From: DTU018 sp029550685
GTDB taxonomy: Bacteria; Bacillota; Syntrophomonadia; Syntrophomonadales; Syntrophomonadaceae
Reading direction: 5' to 3'
NCBI GenBank assembly: GCA_035412805.1
Contig: DAONVO010000059.1
Coordinates: 1-13,944, forward strand
Length of the DNA stretch: 13,944 nucleotides
Shown piece by piece: positions 12,158-13,944 of the stretch (the first letter of the stretch is position 1; the number at the start of each line of letters is the position of its first letter). The position numbers and the translations under genes were made by a program. The notes beneath the pieces are model-generated. The model was given only the letters and a program-made list of their open reading frames with translations. It made no database searches and had not been told where the DNA came from.

Positions 12158-13944
12158 AGTGTCCCATGTATGTCCCAGAACATAAAATAGCGGTGAGAGG
12201 CTGCCAGATCCATAGCCTGCCGCAGGTAATGGTGCCCTTTTTCCATATCCTCAATGGTGTAATAAAGCCGGGCTATGTGAAAGCCGGCACCGCACAGGAC
12301 ATGGTATGCTTTTTTTGATTTCGCCGCCTTTAGAGCTGACAGCAGCAAGCTTTCGGCCAGGTGAAAATCTCCTGACTCCCGGGCTATGGCACCCATTATG
12401 GATAACGAGATTTCATAGACCATCAGACCGGGGGAAGACTTGCGGATGATAGCCAGATCCTGGCGGCATTCCTCCAGGTCCGGTACACAACCGTTGGGTT
12501 TTAATGACCAAAGAGTGCGGAGCAATCTGCACATGGCAGCCATAGCCTTATTGTTTATGTGCAGGAAATGTAATTCAGCCTGACTGAGCCTTTCTAAGGA
12601 AGCCTCAGCATCAAAGGACAGGTAACGCTCTAACGCAGCCAGACGGTTTCCGTGAGCGGACAGGTATTCATAATCGTACTTTTCGCCGATAGCGATGACC
12701 TCAGATATGTATGACGGCAGGCAACCGGTTTCATTTTTTAGAGAGAGGACGGTAGCCAGATACAGCAAGATAAATCCCTGGGCTGGCTCAACATTTTTAT
12801 ACCCATCCAATATCAGCGCTGCCTCCATGCATTGCTGAGCCTGGTCAAGCTTACCCAGGCAGTAGTAGACGATGCAGGAAAGAATCAAATACAGCCATTG
12901 GTTGTCCACAGAAAGCTGGGTATATGTAATGCTTTCGCTAAAGGCTGCTGCAGCTGACAATCTTCCTTCCCCAATAGCCCGAACCATATATATGATGACC
13001 GGGGTACATTCCAGTTCCGCTGCCACCGGAGAAAGCTTGGAGGGAAAGCCTTTGGTCATATTACGCAGTTCTTTCATGTTGTTGCTGCACATATAAATGT
13101 AGATAAGGACACTGGCGGCATCATAATACAACGCAAAATTATTATCCTGCAGGGAAAGCTCCAGAACCCTTTTCAGAGTGTCCACTATTTGCGGGTGCTG
13201 GCGGTTGGGCATTAACTGGGCCTTAAACATTAATAGAACCGGGTTGTCCCTGATCATATCCTCCGGCAGCAGATCCAGCCACATCCTCAATTGAGCGGTT
13301 TCGCCAACCATTAGTCTCTTAAAACCAGCTTCAGTCACCATTTGGATAGCTGCAGCAGAGTCACCGCATTCTGCCAAATGTTCTGCAGCGCGACCATAAA
13401 TGGCATGCTCCATGTAATAGTTAGCGGCTTTCAGGTGCAGTTCTTCGATCTGTTCCCTGGCATAACGATCTTTTAGTATGTGCAAAAGAAATTCCCGGAA
13501 CAAGGGGTGGAAGCGATATACCACCGGATGACCGGGAATCCTCTGGATGAACACCCCGAACCCCAGGCACTGCTCCATCAATGATTGAATATCGTAAATC
13601 TGCAGTATCTCCGCTGCCTCAAGCCCCGAGAAATCCTGCAAGATGGCGATTCTAGCCAGAGCGTCCTGTATATCTCCGGGAACGGATTTGAGCACTTCCA
13701 GGGACATATAACGGAAAAGGGCTTCTTTATCCGGCAGGTAATTGGATTCAATAGCTGGGGTGCCACAATTCTTCCCTCCCAACGCCTGCCATAGAATGAT
13801 AATTCCTGCTATCCAGCCCTCGGTGGTTTTAGCAATAGCGTCGGTCAGTTCCTTGTTGGCAGCCGGGTGGCCCATGTTGAGCATCAGTTCCTCTATTTCC
13901 CAATTACTGAAGGCTAAGTCCGCTGCCTTTATTTCTATGATCCT
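12154..13944 (-). CDS. MalT-like STAND ATPase/TPR regulator, N-terminus outside the window
   Basis: The frame is open to the window edge (597 codons including the stop), so the N-terminal P-loop ATPase lies to the right of the window. The visible part begins with the end of the ATPase module (AADLAFSNWEIEELM, then KTTEGWIAGIIILWQAL), the winged-helix region (FRYMSLEVLKSVPGDIQDAL, IAILQDFSGLEAAEIL, YRFHPLFREFLLHIL), and then TPR-like helices up to the end (ASHRYFMFWDIHGTL). An internal ATG at 13882-13884 is not the real start. Such proteins sense a ligand through the TPR and couple ATP binding to DNA binding; here the DNA-binding part is the SARP/BTAD product encoded next in the other frame. 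The split point looks like a frameshift relative to one-piece relatives. Confidence 0.85.
   Translation of the reverse strand, partial: RIIEIKAADLAFSNWEIEELMLNMGHPAANKELTDAIAKTTEGWIAGIIILWQALGGKNCGTPAIESNYLPDKEALFRYMSLEVLKSVPGDIQDALARIAILQDFSGLEAAEILQIYDIQSLMEQCLGFGVFIQRIPGHPVVYRFHPLFREFLLHILKDRYAREQIEELHLKAANYYMEHAIYGRAAEHLAECGDSAAAIQMVTEAGFKRLMVGETAQLRMWLDLLPEDMIRDNPVLLMFKAQLMPNRQHPQIVDTLKRVLELSLQDNNFALYYDAASVLIYIYMCSNNMKELRNMTKGFPSKLSPVAAELECTPVIIYMVRAIGEGRLSAAAAFSESITYTQLSVDNQWLYLILSCIVYYCLGKLDQAQQCMEAALILDGYKNVEPAQGFILLYLATVLSLKNETGCLPSYISEVIAIGEKYDYEYLSAHGNRLAALERYLSFDAEASLERLSQAELHFLHINNKAMAAMCRLLRTLWSLKPNGCVPDLEECRQDLAIIRKSSPGLMVYEISLSIMGAIARESGDFHLAESLLLSALKAAKSKKAYHVLCGAGFHIARLYYTIEDMEKGHHYLRQAMDLAASHRYFMFWDIHGTL

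Noticed and set aside
1..13944. tRNA, rRNA or riboswitch
   Set aside because: I found no cloverleaf with a T-loop GGTTCRA signature, no rRNA-like stretch and no known riboswitch core on either strand by eye.

Overview
The window looks like chromosomal DNA of an anaerobic, probably spore-forming Firmicute of the class Clostridia, perhaps a Syntrophomonas- or Desulfotomaculum-type lineage. The grounds are indirect: intermediate GC; strong GGAGG ribosome sites with frequent TTG and GTG starts; a lipoprotein carrying PrcB_C-like and Gmad2-like domains; a COG2426-type membrane protein; a STAND/TPR regulator with a SARP/BTAD tail; and palindromic repeats of a kind common in Clostridia. No 16S or other taxonomic marker is present, so this is an inference.

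Layout from left to right. 1-206: no gene; a strong hairpin and a degenerate dispersed repeat. 207-1613 (-): 14-TM drug/H+ antiporter of the MFS. 1737-2540 (-): metallo-beta-lactamase-fold hydrolase. 2717-3433 (+): membrane-anchored VanX/DdpX-type D-Ala-D-Ala dipeptidase. 3446-4656 (-): three-gene toxin-antitoxin-chaperone operon (HicA toxin, HicB antitoxin with a C-terminal extension, SecB-like chaperone) with a clear promoter overlapped by a palindromic operator; it is visibly more A+T-rich than its surroundings and is followed on the upstream side by a long inverted repeat (4770-4845). 4866-5141 (-): small helical coiled-coil protein. 5187-5825 (-): CHAP-domain protein whose frame continues into a signal-anchor-like stretch with no normal start codon. 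6156-6812 (+): N-acetylmuramoyl-L-alanine amidase, divergent from the CHAP gene across a palindrome-rich intergenic region. 7005-7463 (-): GyrI-like effector-binding protein. 7531-7671: dispersed repeat copies.

The right half is all on the minus strand and is transcribed right to left: a STAND/TPR regulator that enters from beyond the window (12154-13944) and its SARP/BTAD DNA-binding part (11186-12157), joined by an ATGA overlap; a PrcB_C/Gmad2 lipoprotein (10263-11024); then a three-gene unit of a COG2426 membrane protein, a PIG-L deacetylase interrupted by one in-frame TAG, and a GT4 glycosyltransferase (9936 to 7756).

Three cell-wall enzymes (D,D-dipeptidase, CHAP protein, amidase) lie within about 4 kb, but they are not one operon. 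The most notable system is HicA-HicB-SecB: by analogy with known TAC modules, the SecB-like chaperone would protect or fold the antitoxin through its C-terminal tail, so that loss of the chaperone frees the toxin. Firmicutes usually lack housekeeping SecB, which makes this copy stand out.
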